A DNA stretch of 64,000 bases, taken from NCBI GenBank assembly GCA_018340805.1, contig JACMZG010001914.1, positions 22,470,826 to 22,534,825 of the forward strand. The letters run 5' to 3'. Both the position numbers and the translations under genes were made by a program. The notes under the pieces were generated by a model, which was not told where the DNA came from, made no database searches, and saw only the letters and a list, made by a program, of their open reading frames with translations. Below, piece by piece: positions 38,043 through 50,299 of the stretch; the stretch's first letter is position 1; the number at the start of each line of letters is the position of its first letter. Source of the stretch: Microvelia longipes. Lineage: Eukaryota; Arthropoda; Insecta; Hemiptera; Veliidae.

Positions 38043-39119
38043 CTTACTTTTGTATAAAATTCATTTTTTGTTAAGTTTTCCGTTTAAGTTATATTTCTTG
38101 CTCAATTATCTTGATTTTATTTTTTAAAGAAAATTGTTAAATCAATGTAAAGGTATAACGAATGTCTAAACTAAAACCCTGTGCAAAAAATCGTCTTTGA
38201 GCAAGGAATTGCACTCAGCTCGTGGACTTCCGAGCCAAAATTTTATTTATTAATGTGCTTTAGTGTTTTTAAAATGGATAAAATGTTTTATAAAATATAA
38301 CCAACCATAGTTTTTAAAAGCCTGGCCCTTGTTCTTATTTGTTTTATAATACGTTTGTATAAACATACCAACATAGGTTTTCCCTTGTTTCAAAACCTTT
38401 TTTTATGGTTTTGTATCTGCCGAAACGTAAGAATTGCATATTCTTATTAATATTAAATTATTATTGTGATATATAAACAAGAGCCCTTCTTTAAAAGATT
38501 TGTCATTAAGAACTGATATTTCATAATTTTAGTTATTTAAAGTTACAGAGAGTATAGAATCGAAATATTCTAAATGAAAATTGCTTTATTTTACATTTTG
38601 TTCTTAAAAGAAAAAATATCATTTGCACACTGAGAGAAGTGTAAATAAATTACATATTCCTAATAATTTTCTGTGTTCTGTTTAGATTGAAATCATAATA
38701 TATTTGCAATAAAAATAACAAAGTAATAATAAATGGTTAAATTTAATATGTTAATTAATTCGTAAAAACAGAAATTTAAATTATTTTTAAACTTTTTTTG
38801 TTGTAAAATATCTGTCACACTTCGAAATTTTATGTATGAGCTTTCAAAAATGGTGTCGTGGGGTTAAAAGCATGCTTTAATTTAATATGATATTCATGTA
38901 TATCAAGCTTTAACATGAGAGGTAGAAATCTCTACTCGAGTTTTGTCAAGTATGTCATGTCAAATTTAATCCTTAATTAAGATTGACAGATTTTTAAGAG
39001 ACTTGAGTGAATTAGTGATTAGGGTGTTTTCAGTAGAATATTATTGGCGAAAAACTTATCAGATTTAATCTGAAAACAATTTCTTCTACACCGTCTTAAA
39101 ATTTTTTTAAAATTTTAAG

Positions 39120-39296
<177 letters not shown>

Positions 39297-40841
39297 ATAT
39301 ATAGGCTTAGTATTACTTGAATATTATAATTTTTCCTCAAGAGTGCTTTTACATTATTAATGAAGCTTTAGATTTTAAGAATTAGCATTTTATTATTATT
39401 TTTTCCAAAAAGTAATAAATAGAAAACAATTAGAGTAAATGAAATGAAATAATATATATATATTTTTAGGGCGGCTGTAAAGTAGGCACTTTAAAGTTTC
39501 AAAAAAAGTCTTGAGTATCTTCAAAAAAGTAGGTAAAAGGCGTTTTTTACAGTTTGCGACAGTTTCGTACTTTTTTACTGTTGGCGACAGTAAAAGTTTT
39601 TTTTACAGTCGCTGGTGAAGCTCCTTAAATTTCCACTAGATGGGCGCTAGTAGTTTACTACAAAGTTATATTATTACCTTTTTTGCTCTTCTTACTTTTC
39701 TTGTTTATCAAGTAAATGATCGAACGTTTTTGTTATTTTCGGAAAGCGAGTTATTAATTATTTATTGTCAAGTGTTTAATAATCATGGGTAGTGATTGAA
39801 GCATTGAAAATTTTGCCCAATAAGGCGATCTAAAGAAGTGTACCGGAAAATACATTATACTGTTTTTCTTCTAAATAATTGTTTACTGCTACGTAGTAGC
39901 AGTAATATTAATACTACTAAATAGTTAGTAGTACTAGTAGTACTAAATATTAGTACTACTAATATTTTTTTTTCCTGAAAAAAATATTATATGCTACACG
40001 ACTGGGAATGGCTTTATTTACCTCGGCTCCTTCCTTTTTGTCTCGCTCAATAGTAAATGTAGTCGCCACGGTAAAAAAAAAAATATTTTTTCAGATTCTT
40101 GTGACATAATATAGTTTTTAAATCAAAGTTATTTATTGAAAAAGTCTACCAAGAAAATTAAAAAATTAATACAATAAAATTAAAGGAACTAATATTAACA
40201 CAATTTAATAATTTTAGATTAATAAAAAATGTTTATTAACATTATTTAAAAAAAAATAAATAATGTTCAGTAAATGCAGTACAAGATGAATTTAATAACA
40301 ATAAAATAGTTAAATAAATCGTATGAATTGTAAAATTAATAAATACTTTTTAAAGAATAGATGTAGCTTCGTGTCTAAGGTGTCATAATTTATTTTTTAT
40401 TTTTTAAAAGTTGAACGTTTCTAATTTTAAACTTTCTTGGTGATATTATAAAGTACTTTAAAACATGTAATGGTTAAGTTTAAACATAAATGTCGCTAAA
40501 ATTTTATTATATCCCTACAAATACAGAGTAAAAAATTAAAGCGACAGTCTGTGAGTTAATTTCAGCTGCAAAATGAAACGTGTATTTTGTTCGTGGAAAA
40601 TTTCAGTCGTAAAAATATTCACTTCACACTCTTTTAAAAGTCTTAAAAAATATATTAAAAATTTTTCTTATGTCTTTACAATTTTTATAGCGGACAAGTT
40701 AGTTCTCGAATATCTTGGGTTTTTAGCAGACAAATTGGTTTCGTGGTTTTGAACATTTTTTTGACTTTTCCCAGGTACAAACAGAATTAAAAATATGTTT
40801 CTAAACACAGTTGGGTAACATTCGAATTTTTGTGGGATATT

Positions 40842-40938
40842 CAAAGTTTTAGGTTTAGATGAGGAGTGCCCAAAATCAAGTTCAACAAAGTTTTAGTTTT
40901 AGATGAGTGCCCAAAATCAAGTTCAACAAAGTTTTAAT
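40842..40938 (+). repeat. 45-bp VNTR, two copies
   Basis: Short counterpart of the 36810-36992 array: one full and one shortened repeat (GATGAGTGCCC instead of GATGAGGAGTGCCC). Confidence 0.9.
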
Positions 40939-41750
40939 TCTTACAAAAAAAAATTACCACACTGGACTGTTGTGATTGACTCAAAGAATTTCAGTAATTC
41001 TTAGGATAGATACTTAAACACTTTTTAGAAAAATTTGTATAGAAAACTACGCTTTTTCTTACGTGGGTGTATTTAAGCATACATTATGCTGGTAACTTGA
41101 TTGTTATAAAGTTATGATTTGCAAAAATGAAAAACAAATTTTGATTGAAAATATAAATTAAGTTACGATTTCACCTTGCTTTATATTATTTATTGTATTT
41201 TTTATTGAATTTATATTTATATATATGTATTTATTGCATAAAATATTCTACATATTTCTTTGTATTTCCTTGTCAAATGAAATTGCTGACAAACATTCAG
41301 AGATATATTTCTTTTTTCCTTTTATTCCTTTTATTCAAATCACATTTAGGTTAAAAGGAAAATCCACTGGTTTTACTGGAAAAATAAAACAGCATGAGAA
41401 AATATTCATAAATTTTTACTCGAATCCATGTGGCTTAAAACCTAAGAATGACTTACATATATATTTTTTGTGAATATCATGACGTACATAAATTTACTAA
41501 AAAAGGGATGAACCAGGAAGGAGCGAAAATATCCATGAATATCGTAGTTGGTTTTTAATAATTAAACCCAACCTGTACTTTACGCTAAGTTTTGTTTTTA
41601 CGCTTTACTTTAAGGGTTTACTGCACTATTGTAAGAGTATGGTTTTGAATATCCTGTCTACATCTACATAAGTCTACATAATTTTTTTAAAAATCGCTAA
41701 TAAAGTGGCCCATATGTATATAATGTCTTCATTTACGTTGGTATATAATG

Positions 41751-42049
<299 letters not shown>

Positions 42050-42052
<3 letters not shown>

Positions 42053-42066
42053 ATAATATATATATA

Positions 42067-42106
<40 letters not shown>
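42050..42106. repeat. (TA)n microsatellite
   Basis: Short TA tract flanking the inserted B-type repeat on its left. Confidence 0.9.
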
Positions 42107-42108
<2 letters not shown>

Positions 42109-42116
42109 ATGTGTGT

Positions 42117-42517
<401 letters not shown>

Positions 42518-42520
<3 letters not shown>

Positions 42521-42668
42521 GGTATTTGTTTATGGCACTGAAATGAAAAACTAGTCTTAAGTCAATATGACCACTCTCTGTAACGAAAAGTTGGAAAAGC
42601 CGCAGTAAACTTAAAACTTAAAAAAAGGTTCCCGCAAGCCGGACAAACAATTTGCTAATGATGGCAGG

Positions 42669-42672
<4 letters not shown>
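42518..42672 (+). repeat. ~150-bp direct repeat (copy 2)
   Basis: Second copy of 41898-42052, followed by another TA tract (42669-42735). The pair brackets the inserted B-type repeat. Confidence 0.92.
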
Positions 42673-42711
<39 letters not shown>

Positions 42712-42849
42712 TATATATATATATATATATATATATTCTCCTTACTTTTGTATAAAATTCATTTTATTAAGTTTTCCGTTTAAGTTATATTTCTTGCTCA
42801 ATTAGCTTGATTTTATTTTTTAAAGAAAATTGTTAAATCAATGTAAAGG

Positions 42850-42956
42850 TTGGCATGGACTGAGCTGGAAATGACTGCACAATATGTTGAATGGGATATA
42901 CACTCCCTTAAACAATACAGGAAAATTGATCAAGAAGTGTGTTACTTTGCTCAGAT
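42850..42956 (+). other. 106-base insertion with protein-like open frame
   Basis: Present in unit 2 but exactly absent from unit 1, where AATGTAAAGG is followed by TATAACGAATG. One plus-strand frame is open across it with balanced amino-acid use: Leu-Ala-Trp-Thr-Glu-Leu, Met-Thr-Ala-Gln-Tyr, then Val-Cys-Tyr-Phe-Ala-Gln. GC content is higher than around it. I do not recognise the sequence. It may be a fragment of an exon or element captured by unit 2, or a deletion in unit 1. Confidence 0.4.
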
Positions 42957-44379
42957 TATAACGAATGTCTAAACTAAAACCACGTGCAAAAAACGTCTTT
43001 GAGCAAGGAATTGCACTCAGCTTGTGGACTTCCGAGCCAAAATTTTATTTATTAATGTGCTTTAGTGTTTTTAAAATGGATAAAATGTTTTATAAAATAT
43101 AACTAACCATAGTTTTTAAAAGCCTGGCCCTTGTTCTTATTTGTTTTATAATTCGTTTGTATAAACATACCTACATAGGTTTTCCCTTGTTTCAAAACCT
43201 TTTTTTATGGTTTTGTATCTGCCGAAACGTAAGAATTGCATATTCTTATTAATATTAAATTATTATTGTGATATATAAACAAGAGCCCTTCTGTAAAAGA
43301 TTTGTCATTAAGAACTGATATTTCATAATTTTAGTTATTTAAAGTTACAGAGAGTATAGAATCGAAATATTCTAAATAAAAATTGCTTTATTTTACATTT
43401 TGTTCTTAAAAGAAAAAATATCATTTGTACCCTGAGAGAAGTGTAAATAAATTACATATTCCTAATAATTTTCTGTGTTCTGCTTAGATTGAAATCAAAA
43501 TATATTTGCAATAAAAATAACAAAGTAATAATAAATGGTTAAATTTAATATTTTAATTAATTCGTAAAAACAGAAATTTAAATTATTTTAAAACTTTTTT
43601 TGTTGTAAAATATCCGTCACACTTCGAAATTTTATGTATGAGCTTTCAAAAATGGTGTCGTGGGGTTAAAAGCATGCTTTAATTTAATATGATATTCATG
43701 TATATCAAGCTTTAACATGAGAGGTAGAAATCTCTACTCGAGTTTTGTCAAGTATGTCATGTCAAATTTAATCCTTAATTAAGATTGACAGATTTTAAAG
43801 AGACTTGAGTGAATTAGTGATTAGGGTGTTTTCAGTAGAATATTATTGGCGAAAAACTTTTCGTGATTATCCCTTATGTAAAGGGACTCTAAAAGATTTA
43901 AAATGTATTTTCGTGGATATTTCCCTTAAAATGGGAATTTTAGGTTCTGACCCTTATGTTATGGACAGTATACCCTTCTACATTTTGAGTTTCCTTCTAC
44001 CTTTATTCAAGTCCACATATTGGAGTCAAGTCCGCATAATGTTCATGACTTTTACCTTATAACTTTAACACATACTTATAAATACAATATGTTTACTCCC
44101 TTGCCAAAATATTTATCCAAAAAGGCTTTGTTTCTGACCCACGTCTAAAGTTGGCACATATTTTATCTTTTATGGTTATAGGTTGGCTTTTGATAGTATG
44201 ATGGTTATTATGTCAAATTATTACAACATATCAACTATTATTACATCATAACATATCAACTTTATCTGCAGAACATATTTTACCCTAGATAATAACTATA
44301 AAATTTACATACATCACTTTACAGCATTACATATTAGATACCAAAACTCGGTTGACTTAAATATATAATAATAACAATA

Positions 44380-44566
44380 GTGCCCGTTTTAGGGTATTTC
44401 GGCCCTTCAGGGTATTCGCCCTGCGGGAACCACCTCGGGTGGGGCACATCTACTATGCTCAAAGTAAAGCTAAAGTTGGCGAAATCTTTTTACTTCCAAT
44501 TCTATTCATAAAAACTGAGAGTATAGCCCGGGCTGTGAACCCCGGACCTCCGGTGCCGAAGACTTA
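44380..44566 (-). mobile_element. tRNA-derived SINE, head-truncated copy
   Basis: Minus-strand reading: CGGCACCGGAGGTCCGGGGT and TTCACAGCCCGGGC (B-box region), CTCAGTTTTTATGAATAG, AAAAGATTTCGCCAACTTTAG, GAGGTGGTTCCCGCAGGG, CGAATACCCTGAAGGGCCGA, then an ATT-rich tail. It is the best-preserved body of the family in this window. The A-box half is missing at the right edge. Confidence 0.8.
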
Positions 44567-45465
44567 AATATATATTTTGCATTATTGGTATTGATTAAAT
44601 TATTTTGTTCTTTGTATTTATAGCTGTTTTATTTCTTCTATTTTATTATTTCACTTGATATTTTCTTATTATATTTAATTTAAATGATTTGAAAAATTGG
44701 CAAAATATACAAAACTGATTACTGATGCTAGAAAAATAGAGAATAGGTTTTGGCAGACTAAACGTCTCTACGCTAAAAAAAGTCTTCAAGTGCCAACAAA
44801 GAAAAAAACTAGAAAAAAATTGGCTCAATTTCTTATTTTTAATAAGATAAAAAATAATTCTAGTGTCTACGGCTTTCACATCTGGAATATATATGTATAA
44901 TCGCAAAAGTGAATAAGTACTGGGTATAATTTTGAATGAAAACACCAACGCAGAGTCTACGTTTGTATAAAAGCTTCTGTTAATAAGCGCATCGACGAAC
45001 AAGCGAAGGATTAGTCATACTTTTTAATCTGTGACGCAGCTTCCGTGACTTTTCTTTAATAGTTTTTTTTCTTTTAGTGAACACCCACGATTAATTTTAC
45101 TTATTATTTTTACTCTTTTTTATAGTTTTTTCATGTTTTAATCATTTATTTTATTCATTTTGTTTAAATACACTTAAAATTTTGTTTAAAATATACCTAT
45201 ATAAAAGTCTATTCATAATTTTTAAAACGTAGATAAGATTTATTCAAGGACTAAATGACGTTAGTTCATCACCAGATCTGTTTTTAAAAATTAAAAATGA
45301 TTCACATAAAGGAAACTCTCCCCCACTTCGTCGCTTGACTTTTCATTGAGTATATTTCTTTTTGATTCAAGGCCTTTTCTTTTTACCTAAACTCATATAT
45401 TTTTTTTATTCATTTATTTTGTCTCACTTATCCGTTGAAGTAATACGATAAAGTATATTATATGA
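44567..45465. other. AT-rich stretch; unassigned overlapping frames
   Basis: A 118-codon minus frame (44646-45002) and a 67-codon plus frame (44697-44900, Lys-rich) overlap here. Neither shows a domain. The plus frame looks slightly more protein-like but gives no family match I can name. Confidence 0.3.
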
Positions 45466-45516
45466 AAACCAGGTGTGCCGCAAGGTAAGATCCTTGGCCG
45501 GTTGTTGTTTATTTAG
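45466..45516 (+). pseudogene. LINE reverse-transcriptase remnant
   Basis: In one frame the sequence reads Lys-Pro then GVPQGKILGRLLFI before a stop. This closely follows the GVPQGSILGPLLF block of non-LTR retrotransposon reverse transcriptases (jockey/CR1-like families). Stops and AT-rich DNA surround it on both sides, so it is a short, dead fragment. Confidence 0.5.
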
Positions 45517-46309
45517 TGTAATTATTTTCTCATTTCATAAATTAGTTCTTCTTTTGACGCCGAAATGATCTGATGTGTATACGTACGAGTCGCGAAACTG
45601 CCTAATAAATTGAAAATAAATTACCACAGCTAGTTAAATTGTGTCGAAATTAGAAAAAACAATATTTTTTAAATGTGCGCGGTTTTTTAATTGTTAGCTT
45701 CTAAAATAAGTTTTTAATATGAAGAAATGATATTTTAAATACATCAATAAAATGGGAAGAATTAATACTTTATTTAAAATTGTAAGTATTGTTACCTGAT
45801 TTTTTACGGCAATTGATAATTATCTTTGTTAAAGATATAATTATTATTTTATTTATTTACCTATATATTAGTTTCACGTATTAGTTATAAGTATGTTAAC
45901 ATATTTACTTGGTTATTTATTTGTTGTTTATTAATGTTTATTACCCATTTATTAGTTATAATAAATCAGTTGTAGAAATTCAATAGCTATTAATCTTTTA
46001 GTTTTTAAGTTATTGATGAACATATATATTAATTGGTGCGGCCTTAAAATTGTATCGAAAATTTGTTTACATCCGTCAAAATTATGACGTTTTACCGCAT
46101 AAAATTTAAATTAACAAATCATAAGATACATTGATAAAATTTAGTGCGAACATCATCATAAAAAATGGAACTAATACAAAACTGAGCTGCCAAGTATGAT
46201 CACTTGGTTAGCTTTAGTATTACCCATAGGATTCAATGTAATGCCTTTCCACCGTATTATTCTCTAAACAATAATTGCCCTAACTCTATAACGCACGAGA
46301 TATTTGGAT

Positions 46310-46440
46310 ACCTAATAATTCTGAGTTGGAGCGTAGCGAGAAGCTTAGGGTAATCATAACATTCTGAGGACGAATGTCATTCATGACGAAGCGAGTTTGA
46401 AGTTATGAGAAAAAGTACCAAGGTACCTTTTACCAATTTT
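46310..46440 (+). repeat. Fragment with R-family terminal motif (copy d)
   Basis: Contains GGAGCGTAGCGAGAAGCTTA and GAGGACGAATGTC...GACGAAGCGAGTTTG, then AAAAGTACCAAGGTACC and a T-rich tail. These are the same kinds of motif, in changed order, as the ends of R copies a-c. Upstream blocks are not clearly present. Confidence 0.45.
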
Positions 46441-46576
46441 TATATTTTTGTTTAGAGCTTTACTTGCACATTTTAACTTTGTGATGTTAAACTACTACTT
46501 TTTAATTAAAAAATAAATTTATTAAAATATATAAAATAAAAAAAATATTATTTATATACAAGAAAATCAAACTCAT

Positions 46577-46750
46577 TGTTGAGAACGCAGACAGACTGAC
46601 TTTAAACTATTTTATTAATTTAACAATTTGACAAATTTTACTCTTCCTCGGCGTCTTCTCAACGACTGACTCTGTCATCTATTTTCTTTTCTTGACATGA
46701 CGTCTTAAAACTTGCTTACTTGCAATATATAAATAAATAAATAACAAGTT
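46577..46750 (-). repeat. BEL element 3' LTR, inner end truncated
   Basis: Matches the 5' LTR from TGTTGAGAACGCAGACAG to AATAACAAGTT, but the last six bases CCAACA are missing because the internal deletion ends here. Confidence 0.9.
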
Positions 46751-47784
46751 ACTGTGGACGAGTCTGTCCAAAAATATTTTTCTAAATTAGGGAGGTTCAA
46801 TTCGGGTTCAACAGATGAAAAAAGTCTAGCACCTATGCTAGCTGCTAGTAACTCTAACCGTGGAATAGTCATCCCTGAAATTGGAGCAACTCTATTTTTA
46901 GCCTGAACAAACCTAATAAATGTTCCAGCCTCACTAGAGATTCTTAAAAATATGACAGCAGCGTACGCCTGCGCACTAGCGTCGGTAAAAGTATGTAAGG
47001 AATATGATACTTTTCCATCGATCGGTCCTAATATCCACCTCGGAATACTAAGGTCTTTTAACAAAGAAAGTTCGTCATACCAACTTATGAATTTCTGGCA
47101 TAACTCGTCACTAACAGTTACATCCCAGCCTATTTTGGTGGTCCACATTTCTTGTAAAAGTAACTTAGGAGCTAACGAAATGGGTGCACAAATGCCTATT
47201 GGATCAAATATTTTTTGTGCCATCGATAAAATTAACCGTTTCGTTACTTTTTCTGGTTCTATCTTAGGCCATGTATTTTGCGACTGCGTGATCAACAGCA
47301 TGTCGTCTTTCTTATTCCATTTTAATCCTAAGACACTAGACATCTCATCTTGAGTGTCATCGTAAGAATACTCCCAGCCTCTGAGATCCATCCCTGCTTC
47401 TGACATAATATCAGTAGCATCTTTAATAAATATTTCTAGTTCGCTTTTATCACGTACGCTTGCAATGCAGTTGTCCATATAGAAACTAGTTATAAGTTTT
47501 GTTACGTTTTCTAGGTTATAACTAGCGTCTCCCTTAATCACTTTATCTCTCGTAATCTCTAAATGTTTAATAATTACTGCGCCTAAGTGAAAAGGACTAC
47601 AAACTGCGCCAAAAACTACTCTAGCGTGTCTAAAAATTATTATTTCACCTTCTTTATTTACCCAAAAAAATCTAAAAAAATCTCTATCATTTTTGAATAA
47701 ACTTATTTGCAAAAACGCTCTACGGATATCCGATACTACTCCTATTTTATTCATTCTAAACCTAATTAAAAGTGGAGGTATCAT
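46705..47784 (-). pseudogene. BEL pol: reverse transcriptase and start of RNase H
   Basis: The 359-codon frame carries reverse-transcriptase blocks: VVSDIRRAF with the first catalytic Asp (about residue 19), VVFGAVCSPFHL, and FYMDN (about 101-105). YMDN replaces the usual Y-x-D-D, so the second Asp is lost. Then come the Pao-type connection region (GLKWNKK, QKIFDPIGICAP, LLLQEMW) and the RNase H-like IPRLELLAA and FWTDSSTV. After Thr-Cys-Tyr the frame runs into the 3' LTR and its last residues are LTR-encoded. The upstream part of the domain is in another frame (48036-48218), with an indel near 47.90 kb. The role would have been reverse transcription of the element RNA; this copy is dead. Confidence 0.9.
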
Positions 47785-48035
47785 TTCAATAAGATTTTTT
47801 TCTTTCTCTAAGCAGTCATTTAGAGAAGGACTACCTTTGCTCTTCGCAGAGGCATCAAATACCGGCCTTACCGGACTTGTCTTACTACTTAACTTAACAA
47901 CATGTGTGAGGTAAATAATGTTGAGGAGTTTCAGGACTTATAGGTGGTGCATACTCTATGACACCTTCATTGAGCCTCTAACACTTGGTTATATAACTCA
48001 AAATACCCTTCTCTGTGAAGCCTTGCAACCAAATT

Positions 48036-48218
48036 TTAGTCCTTTGCAACGCTACATTTGACTACTAGGAGGGGAGGGTGGTCCTCAATCCACGGCAAGT
48101 GAACGACATACCTACCGTTCTCAAATTCAACGGTTTCATCAAAATGTTTTTGGACCTGCCTATCCATTTCTTCTTTTGTTTTCTTTTCACCTGGGTCTTT
48201 AATTCCCAGCACATCCAA
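48036..48218 (-). pseudogene. BEL pol: segment between protease and reverse transcriptase
   Basis: A 60-codon piece with HFDETVEFENGRYVVHLPW, the characteristic segment that precedes the reverse transcriptase in BEL/Pao polyproteins. It is separated from its neighbours by frameshifts on both sides. Confidence 0.8.
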
Positions 48219-48293
48219 GGACCAAAGATCTGAAATAGGTGCTGAAAAATTTGTGCATCTTAAACTATCTACAGTTAGATAATTGTATTCAGG

Positions 48294-48780
48294 TTATCGT
48301 AAGTTTTCCCAGTCAGTCCATCCTAATAGGGTTTCTTGAGCAACCAAACCACAAGTTAACTCGTATTTTTTACCCGTTACAAGTTTTCCTAAAATATCAG
48401 CGCCTATTAAAACTTGTATGGGGCCATCTATGGTATCAGTAATATCTACACCTAGTTTATTTAATTCTTTAAACCAAGGTCCGTTGTGCACCACTGGAGC
48501 AGCACTAGTAATAATTTCTTGGTCTAAGACCGAAAAGTTACATGAGTAGGAATCATCCATTTTCGCCAATCTAACTTTATAGATTTGGTGTAATTTTTTC
48601 GGTGTAAATCCCACCAAATAAACAATGAACTAATTCTTCCGTACCTAAAGAATTATATCCCATTTTCTGAGCTAATGATTTTTGAACATATGATCGTTGG
48701 GATCCGGAATCGATCATAGCTCGTATCCTAATTTCTCCCTTACTACCTCTAATCTTTACTCCTAGAGTTTGTAAAATATT
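48294..48780 (-). pseudogene. BEL aspartic protease
   Basis: Reading minus-strand frames, the active-site motif RAMIDSGSQRSYV lies near 48690-48725, and the C-terminal part (48294-48617) has IQVLIGADILGKLV and VAQETLLGW, the flap/C-terminal signature of the BEL protease (DUF1758). A frameshift near 48615 separates the two halves. The enzyme would cut the Gag-Pol polyprotein. The active-site Asp is intact but the frame is broken. Confidence 0.85.
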
Positions 48781-49144
48781 GTACCTACTGTACTATTCGA
48801 TAACGAACATTCTGGTGAGGAATCACTGTTGTCACATTTCTTTAATTCTGATTCTTTACCAGGACACATAAAATCAAAATGCCTACGTTTGCACTTAGAA
48901 CATTGCAATTTTCTTTTACAATCTTTGCTCAAATGGTTTTTTCGAAAACAAATAAAACAACTACGTTTTTTAAAATCGCATTTCTTTTTTGTTGAAATGA
49001 CAGTTTGTAAACAGAGGGACATTTTTCTGGTATATGATCTACGTCTATTTTTTGACAGAACACACATTTTGTTTTATTATTTTTCCCGGTCTTATTTGTG
49101 TTGGTCAACCCTGACGCAGATGGAATCGAAACAGATTTTCCCAA
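48762..49144 (-). pseudogene. BEL gag C-terminal part with two zinc knuckles
   Basis: Two overlapping frames together give three Cys-rich motifs: CVFCQ..H..CP, then CFICFRKNHLSKDC (CX2CX4HX4C) and CSKCKRRHFDFMC (CX2CX3HX4C). Tandem knuckles of this kind sit at the end of BEL/Pao Gag and bind element RNA. A frameshift in the Lys-rich stretch near 48980-49000 splits the region. Confidence 0.88.
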
Positions 49145-49773
49145 ATTCGTTTTCCAAACGACCCTACAGCGAGCGCGATTCTTTCCTCGCTCTCTACTTC
49201 TTGTTTTAAGAAGTCCAAAAGATTCTCTAATCTCCTTTTAATAGAATTATCCTCACCTGCAACTACTGGTTTTCGTTGCCAAACTCTGAGTAATTCTTCT
49301 GGCAAAGAACTTTCTACCAGAGGAAAAAGCATTGCAGAGCAAGTCTCTGACGTAACTCCTAAAGATTCAAGAGCCCTTATCTGAGAACTCAAACTATCAT
49401 ACAGGGTACTAAGAGATACACGTTCCTCAATATTAGAGAGAGTTAGTTTGAGAAGTTCTCTTACATAAACTTCAACCAGTAAATCTTTATTTCCAAACCT
49501 AGCTTTTAAACTATCGCGAGCTTCATAATTTTCGCCGGTTGGAGGAAAACTAGCTACTATTTTAGAATCTTCAACCATACATTGAAGGAGAAGTTCAAAT
49601 TTATCTACTTTCCGTAAATTATTATCTTCGTCAAACTGTTGGAATTGACTCCAAAACGGAAGCCAAGAAAGTAGATCCCCATTAAATTGCCTAAATTTAA
49701 TTTTAGGAAGTTTCATTTGTCTGTCATATCCTTTAATTTTTTTTTTCCGAAATTTCAGATTTGTCACTGTCAA
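49105..49773 (-). pseudogene. BEL gag central domain (DUF1759-like)
   Basis: A 222-codon frame with LPKIKFRQFNGDLLSWLPFW, FDEDNNLRKVDKFELLLQCM and KARFGNKDLLVEVYVRELL, the conserved order of the DUF1759 Gag domain of Pao/BEL elements. Its first ten or so residues come from a wrong frame: an A-rich homopolymer near 49735-49745 carries an indel, so the authentic upstream sequence is in another frame. The last 20 or so residues also look shifted relative to the zinc-knuckle frame. Confidence 0.88.
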
Positions 49774-49831
49774 ACATTTTGTCGATTTGAATTTTGATAA
49801 AATTAAATTTTGATTGGTATTCTAGATGAAT

Positions 49832-50101
49832 CTATCTCCTCTCCTCTAATAATTTCGTCGTCAAATCATTTACTAAGAGTTCAAAAATTTTTCTGTCAAT
49901 GTCCGTAATAGAGTTAAGTCTAAGCTCTAGTTGAGAGAGGTCCGAAAATACCTTATTTGGATCAACCTCCTCCAATTTGAGAGTCTCTTCCAACGCCTTT
50001 AACTTCTTTTTGAAAGAGCTCCTATTCACCATCCTAGACTTCCTTAATACCATATAGGCTTCGCTCGTTGCCGCCATTGTCCCAGGTCCTTTTAGATTCA
50101 C
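49832..50101 (-). pseudogene. BEL gag N-terminus
   Basis: An 89-codon frame that opens about 10 bases inside the 5' LTR boundary. It is rich in charged residues with likely coiled-coil heptads (KKLKALEETLKLEEV, LSQLELRLNSI), as in the Gag N-terminus of this family. A stop separates it from the DUF1759 part. The likely internal start is the second Met (MAATSEAY), since the first Met codon lies almost on the primer site. Confidence 0.75.
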
Positions 50102-50108
50102 GGCACCA
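50091..50108 (-). promoter_or_regulatory. BEL primer-binding site (tRNA-His-like)
   Basis: Three bases inside the 5' LTR, the minus strand reads TGGTGCCGTGA then ATCTAAA. The first 11 bases are the exact complement of the 3' end of animal tRNA-His including CCA (TCACGGCACCA). Confidence 0.75.
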
Positions 50109-50111
50109 CAA

Positions 50112-50289
50112 TGTTGAGAACGCAGACAGACTGACTTTAACTATTTTATTGATTTAACAATTGACAAATTTTACTCTTCCTCGGCGTCTTCTCAACGACT
50201 GACACTGTCATCTATTTTCTTTTCTTGACATGACGTCTTAAAACTTGCTTACTTGCAATATATAAATAAATAAATAACAAGTTCCAACA
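50112..50289 (-). repeat. BEL element 5' LTR
   Basis: 178 bp with TG...CA ends (plus strand TGTTGAGAACGC ... GTTCCAACA). About 5 differences from the 3' LTR, mainly single-base indels, so the insertion is not brand new. Confidence 0.92.
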
Positions 50290-50299
50290 CTCATAACAT

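Larger units (their letters stand above)
35262..39056. repeat. Segmental tandem duplication, unit 1
   Basis: From TATATATAGGCTTAGTATTA to TTATTGGCGAAAAACTT this 3.8-kb stretch repeats in the same order at 39292-43857 with only scattered substitutions and small indels. It contains no supported gene: frames such as 37277-37525 recur in unit 2 but are AT-driven and lack domains. Features inside it include a hairpin cluster (35852-35935), a 45-bp VNTR (36810-36990) and a TA tract (37968-38041). Confidence 0.93.
46577..50289 (-). mobile_element. BEL/Pao LTR retrotransposon, internally deleted
   Basis: LTRs of about 175 bp lie at both ends, and CTCAT at 46572-46576 and 50290-50294 is a 5-bp target duplication. 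In element order (minus strand): 5' LTR, primer site, gag with double zinc knuckle, aspartic protease with DSG, reverse transcriptase with YMDN, start of RNase H, then an abrupt join into the 3' LTR. The rest of RNase H, the integrase and any 3' polypurine tract are gone. Several frameshifts split gag-pol. At 3.7 kb it is far shorter than the usual 6-8 kb of complete family members. It cannot be autonomous. Confidence 0.92.
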
